Part shown: piece after piece, positions 9,783 to 19,508 of the stretch
Layout of the letters: each line of letters begins with the position of its first letter
Numbering within the stretch: position 1 is the stretch's first letter
NCBI GenBank assembly: GCA_030512335.1
Contig: JAULSU010000001.1
Location: 7,254,001 to 7,318,000, forward strand
Direction of reading: 5' to 3'
Origin: Immersiella caudata
Taxonomy: Eukaryota; Ascomycota; Sordariomycetes; Sordariales; Lasiosphaeriaceae
Length of the DNA: 64,000 nucleotides
Notes under the pieces: generated by a model
What the model was told of the DNA's origin: nothing
The model's database searches: none
The model's input: the letters and a program-made list of their open reading frames with translations, nothing else
Made by a program: the position numbers and the translations under genes

Positions 9783-10272
9783 TGTTACAACTGGTGCCTG
9801 TCAACAAACGGTCAGCAGGGTTGCTAGATTGGTTGGGTGGGGTAGAGAGGAGTAACGCAGAAGCAAGTCCTTACAGACAGAGGGTTCGCTGGTTAACGGT
9901 GGTCGTATATCACTATAACTAGAGTAACACTTTAAGTGTTAGTGTAGTAGGATATAATTGAAGTTAGTTTAATTAACAAGCGAATACTTACATAAGGAAC
10001 AGAAGGCTCCTTACACCATTATGGGTATGATAATAATTATCTATACTACGGTAAAATAATGTAACTTATACCCTGCTCTGTTGCTCAGGGGTTGCTAAGA
10101 TAAAGTGACAGAGTAAGTGCTCTGTTAGATTCCAATGCTCTGTCTAGAGCACGTTAAGCCCATAGAGTAACCAGTGCGGGTACTGCCCTTTGCACTGTTT
10201 CTAACACGGTGGCACCTGCAGGAACACATCAGTCCAAACTGGCCATAAGGGCGGCCTCTAGGTTATTACACA
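9783..10272 (-). mobile_element. LTR of a copia-type retrotransposon (3' LTR, minus orientation)
   Basis: On the minus strand the segment begins TGTGTAATAACC (10272 downward) and ends CCAGTTGTAACA, so it has the TG...CA ends of an LTR and is about 490 bp long. Directly before it on the minus strand (from about 10287 down to 10273) is the polypurine run AAAAAGAGGGGGGAT, as expected for plus-strand priming at a 3' LTR of Ty1/copia elements. No second LTR, primer-binding site or pol sequence is visible, so this is a truncated element. The ends were judged by eye and no target-site duplication was confirmed. Confidence 0.5.
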
Positions 10273-10683
10273 ATCCCCCCTCTTTTTGTTCTTTTTCCAC
10301 AAAGGACCCTTAAGGTAAATTCTTCCCTTAATAACTTGTTATTATATTTGTTAACGTGATTAGGAAATAATAAAGGAAACCTTGCCTTTTATCCACTAAA
10401 CGCCGCCGTGAAACTGTTCTTTTTATTTGTTAAATTTGTTAAATTCTAGCCTCTGAGAGCGCTAAAGAGGCCCTGTATTTACAGGGCCTGCCAGTGAGGA
10501 AAGCACTGCGTACCCTGCACCTCCTGCGTACCCTGCACCTGCAGCCACCACTCACTAGCCACAATGTGGCTTCGAACCTTCTGGAATCTAGAAGGCCTCA
10601 GGGCCTTCTGAGGCCATATCAGCGATTACAAGGCCTGTGGAGAGCCTCCACCATACTATTCTATTATTGTATTAGTAGTAGAA

Positions 10684-10709
10684 AGCTCTGGAATTTCCAT
10701 TCCAGAGCT
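10684..10709. repeat. perfect 11-bp hairpin
   Basis: AGCTCTGGAAT (10684-10694), a 4-nt loop TTCC, and the exact complement ATTCCAGAGCT (10699-10709). It sits in the repeat-derived block, outside any gene. Confidence 0.7.
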
Positions 10710-10862
10710 CCCACAGCCTATAACTAGCCATCTCCTCTCCTGTAATTAGCTTTCCTCTGAAGTAAGCAATCTACTTCCTTCAGTTGAGTACTACTCACTG
10801 AAGCAAGCAATTCACAAGCAATACAGTCGTTTATTATAGTGCAGAGTTCACTGAAACCTTCT

Positions 10863-11083
10863 GTTTTACAGCGTATAGTTCGCTGTAACTTGTCTTTTAG
10901 GCTCTGTAGTACAGGCCTTTGTTTGCTTCCTTCAGCACCTTAGTAAGCTCTGCTGTCGTACCTCACAGCGCTCCTCTGGAGCACTGTACTTGCATTTCTT
11001 CCCCTGACCGGAGCACTGTACTACAGGCTCCCACAGGCTCTCAGGTGCTGTAATACAGGCCTGTAGAGTGCTACAAAGCAACA
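10863..11083 (+). repeat. inverted repeat B, left arm (221 bp)
   Basis: Reverse complement of 12232-12452 with no mismatch found. It is non-coding and built from short palindromic words such as CTGTAGTACAGGC and GGAGCACTGTAC. It ends at 10863, where the right-hand partner switches abruptly to MAT1-2-1 intron sequence, and at 11083/11084 on the inner side. With its partner it encloses a 1148-bp loop (11084-12231). Confidence 0.95.
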
Positions 11084-11580
11084 GCTTATAATAATAAAAT
11101 GGTTTATTAACGCAGTAATTAGCGCGCTTACTTTTTATCGTCTTTAGTTATTAAAGTTAACTTAATAGCCGGGGTACGCTTTATAAAAGATCGTAGGTTT
11201 AAACCTTATGTAGGTTATTTAAGTCTTTCTTTTTCATCTTAAAGGGGAGAGAGGGGCTTTGTTTTTATGGCTGACAGTGTTATTATAGTGCCTTTTACAC
11301 CGTGGTCCTCTAAGGCTGGCGCCTTTTTACTTATAATAATAATTAATCTATGCTATATGTCGATTTTAGGTAAGTGGGTCTATTTCGAGGGGGAAGGCCA
11401 GGGTTTTTTACGGATTTCCTCTTAATCCGTGGGTTTATAGATTAATATAGGTTTATAAGAAACCCTTTTACACCATATATTTTAGTCGAGGTAATTAACA
11501 TACCTTTTTATCAGGTTTTGAGATTCTCCTTTTAAGGCGAGCGTCTTCAAAGTTTCCTTAGGATTATTTATTATTGACTC

Positions 11581-11603
11581 GGGGCGATCGTTCCGATCGC
11601 CCC
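11581..11603. repeat. perfect 10-bp GC-rich hairpin
   Basis: GGGGCGATCG, loop TTC, CGATCGCCCC. A GC-rich stem inside an AT-rich stretch; it lies in the loop between the arms of repeat B. Confidence 0.7.
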
Positions 11604-11852
11604 TTGTGGTTCTTTTGGGTGTTTTTTTGTGCATATCGCTGTAACCATTTTATAATTAGCGAAGTTTTGGCGCGCGCCGTCAAGGCCACGCTGTGTGGTT
11701 CTTCGAACCGCGTTTCTTCTCCAGGCAGATAAACAAAAGGAGAAAAAGGACGACATCGGCGATTTCACCACGAGTTGCACCTGTGAATGGCTTAAGTGAC
11801 CTCTCCTCCCTTTGATCGGAGGAAGAAGTAGTAATCCCCAGTCCCTTTTCTT

Positions 11853-11942
11853 AGTTATCCCTACTCAGTTATCCCTACTCAGTTATCCCTACTTGGTTAT
11901 TCCTACTTGGTTATTCCTACTTAGTTATCCCTACTCGGTTAT
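11853..11942 (+). repeat. 14-bp minisatellite, six copies plus a partial one
   Basis: Consecutive units of AGTTATCCCTACTC or close variants (AGTTATCCCTACTT, GGTTATTCCTACTT), six full units from 11853 to 11936 and a partial seventh. The variation is mostly C/T and A/G transitions. It is not part of a supported gene. Confidence 0.85.
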
Positions 11943-12022
11943 ATACCTCCCTCCAGGTCAGTCCTCGTTTTCACACGTCAATCCCACGTGTACTCCTTCG
12001 ATCGGAGAAGGAGCTACTTTAC

Positions 12023-12043
12023 TGGCGGCCATACTGGCCGCCA
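12023..12043. repeat. perfect 9-bp hairpin
   Basis: TGGCGGCCA, loop TAC, TGGCCGCCA. A further palindrome near 11995-12012 is centred on CGATCG. Both lie just left of the right arms of the inverted repeats. Confidence 0.65.
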
Positions 12044-12231
12044 TCGGCGTTCTTGGGGGTGGTTCTATTCTTTTGTGCCCTGAGTCTTATGGTGCATCAC
12101 CGCACCTGTTCATTATATAGTTTATAAAGTCAATTTTTATTAGGGCTCTTTAATAAGGGTGGATTTTAATAGGATGGACGCCTAAATATTTAGAAACTGA
12201 GAGCTAAAAAGTATTAACCTTTATTAGTAAT

Positions 12232-12452
12232 TGTTGCTTTGTAGCACTCTACAGGCCTGTATTACAGCACCTGAGAGCCTGTGGGAGCCTGTAGTACAGT
12301 GCTCCGGTCAGGGGAAGAAATGCAAGTACAGTGCTCCAGAGGAGCGCTGTGAGGTACGACAGCAGAGCTTACTAAGGTGCTGAAGGAAGCAAACAAAGGC
12401 CTGTACTACAGAGCCTAAAAGACAAGTTACAGCGAACTATACGCTGTAAAAC
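12232..12452 (-). repeat. inverted repeat B, right arm (221 bp)
   Basis: Reverse complement of 10863-11083 without mismatch. Its outer end (GCTGTAAAAC at 12443-12452) is fused base to base to the right arm of repeat A, which starts at 12453. On the left side of the locus the same two segments are 2502 bp apart, so this joint marks a deletion or template switch. Confidence 0.95.
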
Positions 12453-12909
12453 GCGTTGAGATCCCGGTTAACAAACTGTTAGGAAATTTCACAACAAGGA
12501 GTGCATGTGGCTTCAGGACGGGGTGAAGATGGACGTCTATGTGCTCGGTATAAAAGAGCACCTCCAGAAGAACGTTAGTACGACTTCAAGCGGGTGTGTT
12601 GTCTGGGATCCCCTGAAGAAACATTCCTTGGTATCCAAGAAAGGCACTGGTCTTCGGAAACGAATGGACGGCCAACCGCGTCGCCCCCCGAATGCCTTCA
12701 TATTATACAGGAAGGACCAGCATCCTGAGATTAAGAGGATGTACCCTGAGATACACAATAACGAGATCTGTAGGTTTTACTTTACTTATTTAACGCGTTC
12801 AAATGCTAATTAAATACAGCTATTTTGACCGGCAGCATGTGGAAGAGCGAATCTGAGGAAATTCGTCAAAAGTACCATCTTCGAGCCATGGCGATCAAGA
12901 AGGCGTTGC
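12453..12909 (-). repeat. inverted repeat A, right arm (457 bp, MAT1-2-1 fragment)
   Basis: Reverse complement of 7904-8360 with no mismatch. In plus orientation it carries the end of MAT1-2-1 intron 1 with its acceptor (CTGTTAG at 12476-12482), exon 2 (12483-12769), intron 2 (12770-12819) and 90 nt of exon 3 (12820-12909). It then runs into MAT1-1-1 sequence at 12910. It has neither MAT1-2-1 exon 1 nor promoter. Confidence 0.97.
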
Positions 12910-13857
12910 CGGCTCTCGCTGAACTGGGCGGGCATTTGAATTTCGAAGCTCCTGTGATGCAGCGCGTCGTTTCCTGCAATACAGCCAGCTCCAGCCCGGT
13001 CCCCTCCAAGAAGAAGGTCAATGGATTCATCGGATTCCGCTGTGAGTATATATGGCCTGTGCTCGAAAATATATATGACTAAGGTTTTTGCGCCAGCGTA
13101 CTACTCGCCTCTCTTCTCCCGCTATCCACAGAAGCAGCGGTCGCCGTTCATGACGACGCTCTGGAAGCAAGACGCGTTTCACAACGAGTGGGAGTTCATG
13201 TGCAGCACCTACTCTGTCATTCGATCGTTGCTGGCCGACGAGGGTATCACGCTGCAGATGTGGATTTCGTTTTCTGTCGGCCCGCTGGGAATCGTCAAGC
13301 GTGACGAGTACATGAGAGCGATGCGGTGGACTTTGGTCCAGCACGCGGATGGCGCTCCGAGACTCCAACGCATCTCAATTCCCACCGTCGAGCGCACGGC
13401 CCAGCCCACCGACAGTCTTTCTCTCTTCCACGAATGCGTCAAGGCTGGACTCCGCGTTTCCGACCCCGCCAAGGTGGTTGCGCAGCTATCCGGTTCCGGC
13501 GGCGATGTCCTGTGCATCAACGCTAACGATCTGCCACAAATGATTCACGATCGAGCGTACGCACATCGTGCACCTCCCATGCCCCCCACTACGGTGCTCA
13601 TTGACGAGTCCGAGTTTGATGCTCTATTTAGGGTCGGGCAGCCCTATAATGCTGCAGGTTTCCAGGGACCCGCAACCAATGGTAAGATGTTTATCGAGCG
13701 AAGCGAGATAGCTCCCCGCAGGGGCCGCGCCGGAGGCGCCGGCCATTCCCCAATGAATGCTGACAGAAAGGGCGATTCAGATACCGCGAACGAGGCACTG
13801 ATGCCATCTGCCGAAGTGGACATGCACTTCTTCGACGTCTCGCAGTTCCATAACTAG
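12505..13857 (+). CDS. MAT1-1-1: chimeric HMG/alpha-box gene: 5'-replaced MAT1-1-1 fused in frame to a MAT1-2-1 fragment
   Basis: Three exons keep one frame: 12505-12769, 12820-13041 and 13097-13857, giving 415 aa from the first ATG in the fragment. Residues 1-118 are identical to MAT1-2-1 residues 66-183 and include most of the HMG box up to AIKKAL. From residue 119 the protein is MAT1-1-1, with a full alpha box starting at KKKVNGFIGFRSYYSPLF, then SPFMTTLWKQDAFHNEWEFM and WISFSVGPLGIV. The 55-nt intron (GTGAGT...CCAG) splits the serine codon of GFRS, the conserved alpha-box intron site. The authentic MAT1-1-1 start is missing. Possible starts are 12505, 12957 (MQRVV, 281 aa, alpha box only), or MAT1-2-1 exon 1 after inversion (480 aa). 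Whether it is expressed in this orientation is unknown; the sequence upstream is repeat-derived. Confidence 0.85.
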
Positions 13858-15272
13858 AAAGCATGACACCGTCGAGAATAACCTGCATTTTGTATCCCTG
13901 GGAAACTGAAGGCTGGAAAAATGGGCGGTGGACGTTTGGGGGGGGACAAAGGGCCGGGGCATTTTGGCGTTTCTGGCAATGGTGCACGCGGGATGGATGG
14001 ATGGATGGATGGATGGATGGATGGATGGATAGACGGGCGCCAAGGTCGGAAGCGGACTGCGGAATAGACGCGAGCGCACCCCAGTTGCTTCTAGGTTTTT
14101 CGATGGTCAATTTTTCTTTCCCTTGCATGTATCTGCCCTTAAACAGCACGCCTAGTCGATTGGTTCCACGACTTGTCGTCGACTTAAGCAGCGGCGACCG
14201 ACATGTGGCGTGCGCCTCGCTAATGCAGGGCTTGGCGGAAACAGCAGCAGCAGCCCGATAGGCTACCATTGCACAAAAAAAAGGCCCATTCGGCCTGTCC
14301 ATACATTCGGGGCTCCCGATTTGGGTTGATTGCCTTCTTCCAGCACACCAGCTGTCCTACCCGAAACGCAAGAACTGCGCTGCGGCTGTCGCCCCAGATC
14401 TGCAGTAATTTAATTTGTGCGGATAGCTCCATGGACCAGCGCGGTTGGTCCAGGAAGCAAACCTGATTGCATTCACAGGCATCATCCCTTGCAGGAGCTA
14501 GCTTGGAGTCGGCGCGTGGATGCTGTTTGCCTCGTTCTTGCAGGCAGGTCGTTTGCGCCACGCCTCCCTTGCGGCGATAGCCTGATGCAAGGGGTGGCTG
14601 TTCCGCCAGCAGCTGAAGTCAGCAGCCGAAGGTACAACGGCATTGACCTATCAATCTCCAACCTCTGGTGGCCTCCGCTATCTTCGACTCCAGCCCATGT
14701 CGGGTTTCGGAGGCATGGGGCCGTGATATGCCAAATTTCGGAACACTGCTTTTGATGGCTGAAGCAAACATTGGCTGCTCGAGGGCCTTGTCGAGAAGCC
14801 TACATGACCAGTCGGTCTGCAAGGTTCGGGGTCCGCTCTGCTGCCTATCCCCCTGATTTTACGAGATGCCCAAATGCTTCGTAATCTTGTTTCTGCCCCC
14901 CTGCCAACTGCAGACCCTCACTGCGTGCTGCTTCGGAATAGCACGCCGCCGTGACATGTGACTGGCGAGAGTCAAGTGGGAGTGAGGTGATGCTCTTGGC
15001 GTCGACACCAGGTAGTTTTCTGTTCTCCTAGACGAATCCACTCCAAGACTTATGCAACCCGCAACGCCACATCGCCAGCATCAAGAAAGCCAAACACTAG
15101 GATCCAATGATAATGGTCGCCTAAAGTATCGCTCAAGTGGAACCCACACTCACGAATACAACGCTTTTCCAACTAATTACAGGGTAAAGGCCCACCAAAA
15201 CTTGTAGTTTCTCCACCGAGAAAACGACTGGGAGGATCACCAACCCCTTTTTGGTGCAACGTTCACAAGGGA
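13858..15272. other. intergenic region between the alpha-box gene and SLA2
   Basis: Convergent 3' flanks of the alpha-box gene (plus) and SLA2 (minus), about 1.4 kb. Apart from a GGAT microsatellite nothing is recognised; the longest frames (14302-13691 minus, antisense to the gene end, and 13863-14261 plus) read through the microsatellite and lack family motifs. No further idiomorph gene (MAT1-1-2, MAT1-1-3) is visible here. Confidence 0.5.
13991..14026 (+). repeat. (GGAT)9 microsatellite
   Basis: Nine uninterrupted tetranucleotide copies about 130 bp downstream of the alpha-box gene stop codon. Confidence 0.95.
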
Positions 15273-18200
15273 CTACTCCTGGTACGAAATCTTGCGCATC
15301 TCGCCAAGACGATGGCGTGCTGAAGCCAATGCATTTTCAAGCTGCAAAATCTCCACCTGTATGACAACGGCATGATTAGCATACAATTGTGCCGATACGC
15401 ACGCGGAGGAAAAGAACATACCTGCTGCTCCATCTCCCGAACTTTGAACTCGTGAGCTCCCAGCTTCGAGTAGTCGACGTTATCGTCCTCGGCATTACGG
15501 TCCTTGATCATGCTCTGGACTTGGCGCACCAGAGAGCGACAGGCAGCGCCAACTGCCTTGCTGGCCGTCTCGAGATTCTCCTGGCTCTTGCTCATGAAAC
15601 CGGCCTTGACGCGACTGGCTGCTACGAGCTGCGCGGTCGATGCGGCTACATCGTTGGAAGCAACGATGAGTTGCTCAGGGCTGTTGCGGTTGGAAAGGAC
15701 ACCGTCGGCAGTCTCGATGAGGGTGTTGGTGGACGTCGCCACAGCCTTGGCGGCTGAGATAAGACCTTCAGTCCATCGGTTATTCTTCTTGTAGAAAGCC
15801 GTCTTAGACGACGAGCCCCGACCCGCCTGGACAATCTCCTGCTGGGTAGCGGTTGCGGCCTTGATCAACTGTGCAATGGCTGTCGTGATAGCCAGAGCAG
15901 CATCCAGAATAGAATCGTGGACCTTGAGTTCGTACGACGAGTAGCCATCTCGTGGCTTGTTCTTGAGCTTGGCGAGGCGAGCAGCAGCCGCAGCGATGGC
16001 GTCGGCAGCTTTGCTCAGTTCCTGGTCGACGATCTCACCAAGATCTCCCTTGTTGGCGAGTTTACCAAAGCCGGGAGCGAAGGTCTCGACGAGCTTGTTT
16101 AATCTCTGCAAATTCATCTGCACCTCGTTATTGCTGTTGATGACAACATCCGTCTTCTGGATGGGGTCCATTCCCTCAAGGCGGAAGCTGAGAAGGCCGC
16201 GGAAGAACTTCACAGTTGACTGTGCGGACTGACGGGCACCGCTGATCAAATAATCGCTCTTCTTCTCGTCAGTGGCCAGGCGTGTCAGACCCTTGGTATT
16301 GCTACAGACATCCGCGATGGCACCAGAGAACACGTTGATGTTCTTGATAAGGTCAGAATGCGTGCTGTTAGGTCCATCGGCAATGAAGTTGTTGAAAGAC
16401 GTAGCAAACTCCATGGCGCTGGCCGAGGCCTTTTCTATTTGAGAGAGTACGTAGGACGGAGATGCATTCTGGTTGCCGGCCTGCATGGTCGAGTCGAGCT
16501 CGTAAATGGCATCATCCACCCGCGAAACACCGGCCTGCAGTACTGAGTCGATGATATCGTTAATCTTCTCCAGTTGAGAAAGAATGATAGCGTCGAGTTG
16601 TCCATCAAGAGCTTGGTCTGTCACGCCTTGGTTGTTCTTGAGCTCATTGAGCTCGATGAGGGTCTGATCCATGCCAGCCTTGTAGACCTCCAGCTCTTCC
16701 TCCTTGTCGCGCAGGAGCTGCTCGAGATCGGAGCTGCCGTCCCGGAGCTTCGCTTGCGCATCTTCAAGTGCCCGCGACTTATTGCGCAGTGCCTCCTCCA
16801 AGTCTGCCATCTCGCGGTTGTACTTGGAGAGCATGGTGGAAAGCTCGTTGCCCTTGCTACGCTCGAGGTTGTCGGCTCGGTCAAGAGCCATCCGGAGCTC
16901 TCGCTTCAACTTCTCCACCTCATCCTTATTCGAGCCCGTCAGGCGGTCCTTGTCGTGCAGTGCTCGGTCTCGTTCTCGGATCATGTCAGCGAGTTCAAGA
17001 TTCTTCGTCTTGATCTCACGCTCCAGCTTCTCTCGTCGATCGATCGCTTCCTGGGCGGATGCGGCCTTGAGCTGCACTACCTTGAACTTTTGCAAGAGAT
17101 CCAAATGCTCATGCCGGAGCTGGGAATAAAGCTTTGCGAGGGCTTCATACTTTGTCCTCCAGGCGTTGACTTGCTCCTGGAGTGCGCGGATCTGGTCGTC
17201 CTTGCTGCTGATCTGCTGTCCGTAGTTGTTCTGGAGTGACTGCAGCTCGCCTTCAAGGGCCTTAACTCTTTGATCATATTGTTGAAGCATGAGCTGGTCG
17301 CGCTCGTACTGTGCGCGCGCTCTCAGATTCTCCTGCTCGAGTTCTGCAAGGCGCCCCTGGGTCTGCCATTGTGCCTGTTGAGCCATCAGGGCCTCCTGCT
17401 CCCGCTGCTGCTGCTCCATCAGCAGGCGCTGTTGCTCCTCGAATTCTCGCTGGGCCTGAGCTTGGGCCTGTTGCTGCGCAAGAAGAGCTTGCTGCTGCTG
17501 AGCTTGCAGAACCCGCTGCTGCTCCGCATACTCGCGATCTTGCCGGTCGAGCTCGCTCTTCCAGAATTCTGTCATGTCATCGGGCTCATCTGACTTCGGC
17601 GCGGGCGGGGGTGTTGGTGGTCGCTCGATCTCTTGCTTGGGGCGTGCCGGTAGGGCCGGGGCCGACTCGTCCTCGGCTAGCAAATTCGGTGGATCCTGGG
17701 GCAGTTTCGGTATCGTAATAAGACTGGTTAAGTAGCGGAGATTGGAGCACTCGTAGTAGAACTTAACCAAACGGTAATGTTGGGCGTTGTATCTCTCGCG
17801 AAGCGGCTCCAGGGCATCATTGTCACCAATAGCTGAAGTGTGTCAGATAGAGGTTGGCTTTGCAGCAGAGTAGCAAGGGCTTACTTGAATGCATCGCCCG
17901 GAGCATGCTTGTAATAAACTTATAGATTCCATAACTCTCTGTCACGAGCGGCACAAGGGCTGATATCCTGCATTCGTTGTTTCCGACGTTACGAAAGTGC
18001 GAGTAGATCAACTTCTGGAACTGGTCGATCTTGTCCTGGAGCGTCATGAGGTCGGTGATGGTTTCGAAACCTTCGTTTGGATCGTTGATGGCCTTGAGAC
18101 TGATGTACTCCTCATACTCGAAAGTACCGTTGAACTCCGGATGCTGCTGGTGGAATGAGAGCTTTGCGAGGAGATAATAGACGTATTCCCTGATTAGGGG

Positions 18201-18518
18201 TCCATATCCCCGCATGCCCTCTCCAGCCATGCCCCTATTCAGACTGTCGATCCAGCCACGGTTTGCCATGGCTTCCTTTAGAGTTGCGGGATGGCCCTCC
18301 TGAAGGACCTTGTGTATGGTGATGAGCGCTTTGAACGTCTGGACCTCGTCTGCCATGACGGGCTGGACCTTCATGCCCGCCCAGAACGACTGGGAGGACT
18401 TGTGGTCCCATGTGTATACGATGCAGCTTCGGACATGTTTGCGTTTCGGTGCCGTCTCTTCGGGGCTGGTTGCCTTCTTGATGTTGATGGCCAGCTCGGC
18501 CTCGGATCTGCGTGGCAT
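15273..18518 (-). CDS. SLA2: cytoskeleton assembly control protein Sla2 (HIP1R family)
   Basis: Predicted 1042-aa protein, exons 18518-17885, 17832-15422 and 15356-15273; introns GTAAGC...CAG and GTATGT...CAG. Sla2 couples clathrin-coated endocytic sites to actin. Visible order: N-terminal ANTH phosphoinositide-binding domain (ATSPEETAPKRKHVRSCIVY, then FWAGMKVQPVMADEVQTFKA, to about residue 270), a Gln/Glu-rich coiled coil (about 310-620, with many QQQ runs), and a C-terminal I/LWEQ (THATCH) actin-binding module. The module ends in the last exon at LENALASARHRLGEMRKISYQE. Length agrees with the family (about 1050 aa). SLA2 is the standard neighbour of the MAT locus in Pezizomycotina, and its 3' end faces MAT as usual. 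Confidence 0.95.
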
Positions 18519-19508
18519 CGTCTGTCAGTTCGTTGTCTTCCGCTGCGACGAGGCTGGTCCGGCGGTAGACGCAGTCAACAGCTCAGGGGTGGAGACAAAC
18601 GCACTTTGTATGGTCAAGGCTGCGTATGGTAGCCATGTTGGGCACCTACAGTTCGCGCAAAGAGAACTGCGTGCGAATCAGGGGATGGCGGAAAGCGAAG
18701 GTAGCTGCGCTCAAGTAGCTCAGTTCAGGTCCAGGGGGAAATGCGAGGGAACGTGTCGCATCACTCGCGTACCCCTTTAGGCCAGACCAAAGACCTAATT
18801 TCGCTGCTGCAAACGATGCAGTAATCGCGGAACACGGTCGTGAGAGCTAGAGAGACTTTCAAATCGCGAAAGTTCTTGAACCAAGCCAAGCCTCCCAGCG
18901 TCGTCAGCCTCTTGCGATTTGGGGGAGGCGCTCAGTGATCGCCCTCTGCGGCTTCCACAGGTTGAGAGCTTCGTCCAATCATATTGATCATGCGGAAAGT
19001 GGACGGCCCGAGGCATCTTTTGGCCAGCCCTTGACAGATGTCCCCGACCTGTCGAGCCCCTCTCCAGCCACCAGTGCGGCCCAGTCAGGTGGGGCCTGAT
19101 CTTGGCGGGAATGGGGAAACGAACCCCACTAACAAAGGCCTGATGACGCCTGCGGTGGCTCCAGGCAGGCATAGCAGCCTAGGCAAGCTCCCGCGGTTGA
19201 AGTTGAAGTTGGCTAGTGATCCCTGTGATTCACCAACCGTCACCTGGACTCCTACATTCAGCACTTTCCCCATCGTCTGTAAAGCTACACCAATATACAC
19301 TCGGACTCGACCCTGACTTTCTTATAATACCCCAAATTCACTGTCGTCGCAAGCAAACGACCCCGCGAAACAACCCCGACAACCCTCTCGAGTCTATAAC
19401 AAGGCGACTCGAGTAAGGCGACTCGAGGACAAACACCACATTTAGGCGGTCCAGTTTTTAGGGCAGACAAGGAGATCCTCCAAATCAAGACGCGAGCGCA
19501 ACTCCATC
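18519..19508. promoter_or_regulatory. divergent promoter region of SLA2 and ATG3
   Basis: About 1 kb separates the divergent starts of SLA2 (minus) and ATG3 (plus). A 13-bp direct duplication (AAGGCGACTCGAG) occurs around 19400-19430 in the probable ATG3 leader. No other site is assigned. Confidence 0.45.

Larger units (their letters stand above)
9460..12231. mobile_element. AT-rich, repeat-derived block in the middle of the MAT locus
   Basis: Base composition shifts to AT-rich with no coding frame that I can support. It holds a copia-like LTR (9783-10272), its polypurine tract, short tandem duplications (near 10505-10542), several perfect hairpins, the left arm of repeat B and a 14-bp minisatellite. 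The many short palindromic words around 10470-11090 (CTGTAGTACAGGC and variants) suggest layered remnants of mobile elements. No transposase or reverse-transcriptase reading frame is left. Confidence 0.6.

Noticed and set aside
9460..12231. tRNA genes or a CRISPR-like array
   Set aside because: A GGTTTAAACC-like box near 11190 has no cloverleaf around it; the 14-bp units are contiguous without spacers, so they are a minisatellite.
10863..12452. Simple DNA transposon with 221-bp terminal inverted repeats
   Set aside because: No target-site duplication at the outer ends (flanks CCTTCT and GCGTTG differ) and no transposase. The right end is fused exactly to repeat A, so a composite rearrangement fits better. 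Kept as a possibility only.
12537..12758. Minus-strand ORF duplicated at 8055-8276
   Set aside because: Antisense to the duplicated MAT1-2-1 exon 2; identical only because the DNA is duplicated.
12505..12909. Second complete MAT1-2-1 gene
   Set aside because: Lacks exon 1, promoter and everything after the first 90 nt of exon 3; it continues into MAT1-1-1.
13691..14302. 203-codon minus-strand ORF over the end of the alpha-box gene
   Set aside because: Antisense to the gene and reads through the GGAT microsatellite; no motif.
16574..17239. 221-codon plus-strand ORF
   Set aside because: Antisense to the SLA2 coiled coil; leucine-rich only because of reversed Glu/Lys codons.
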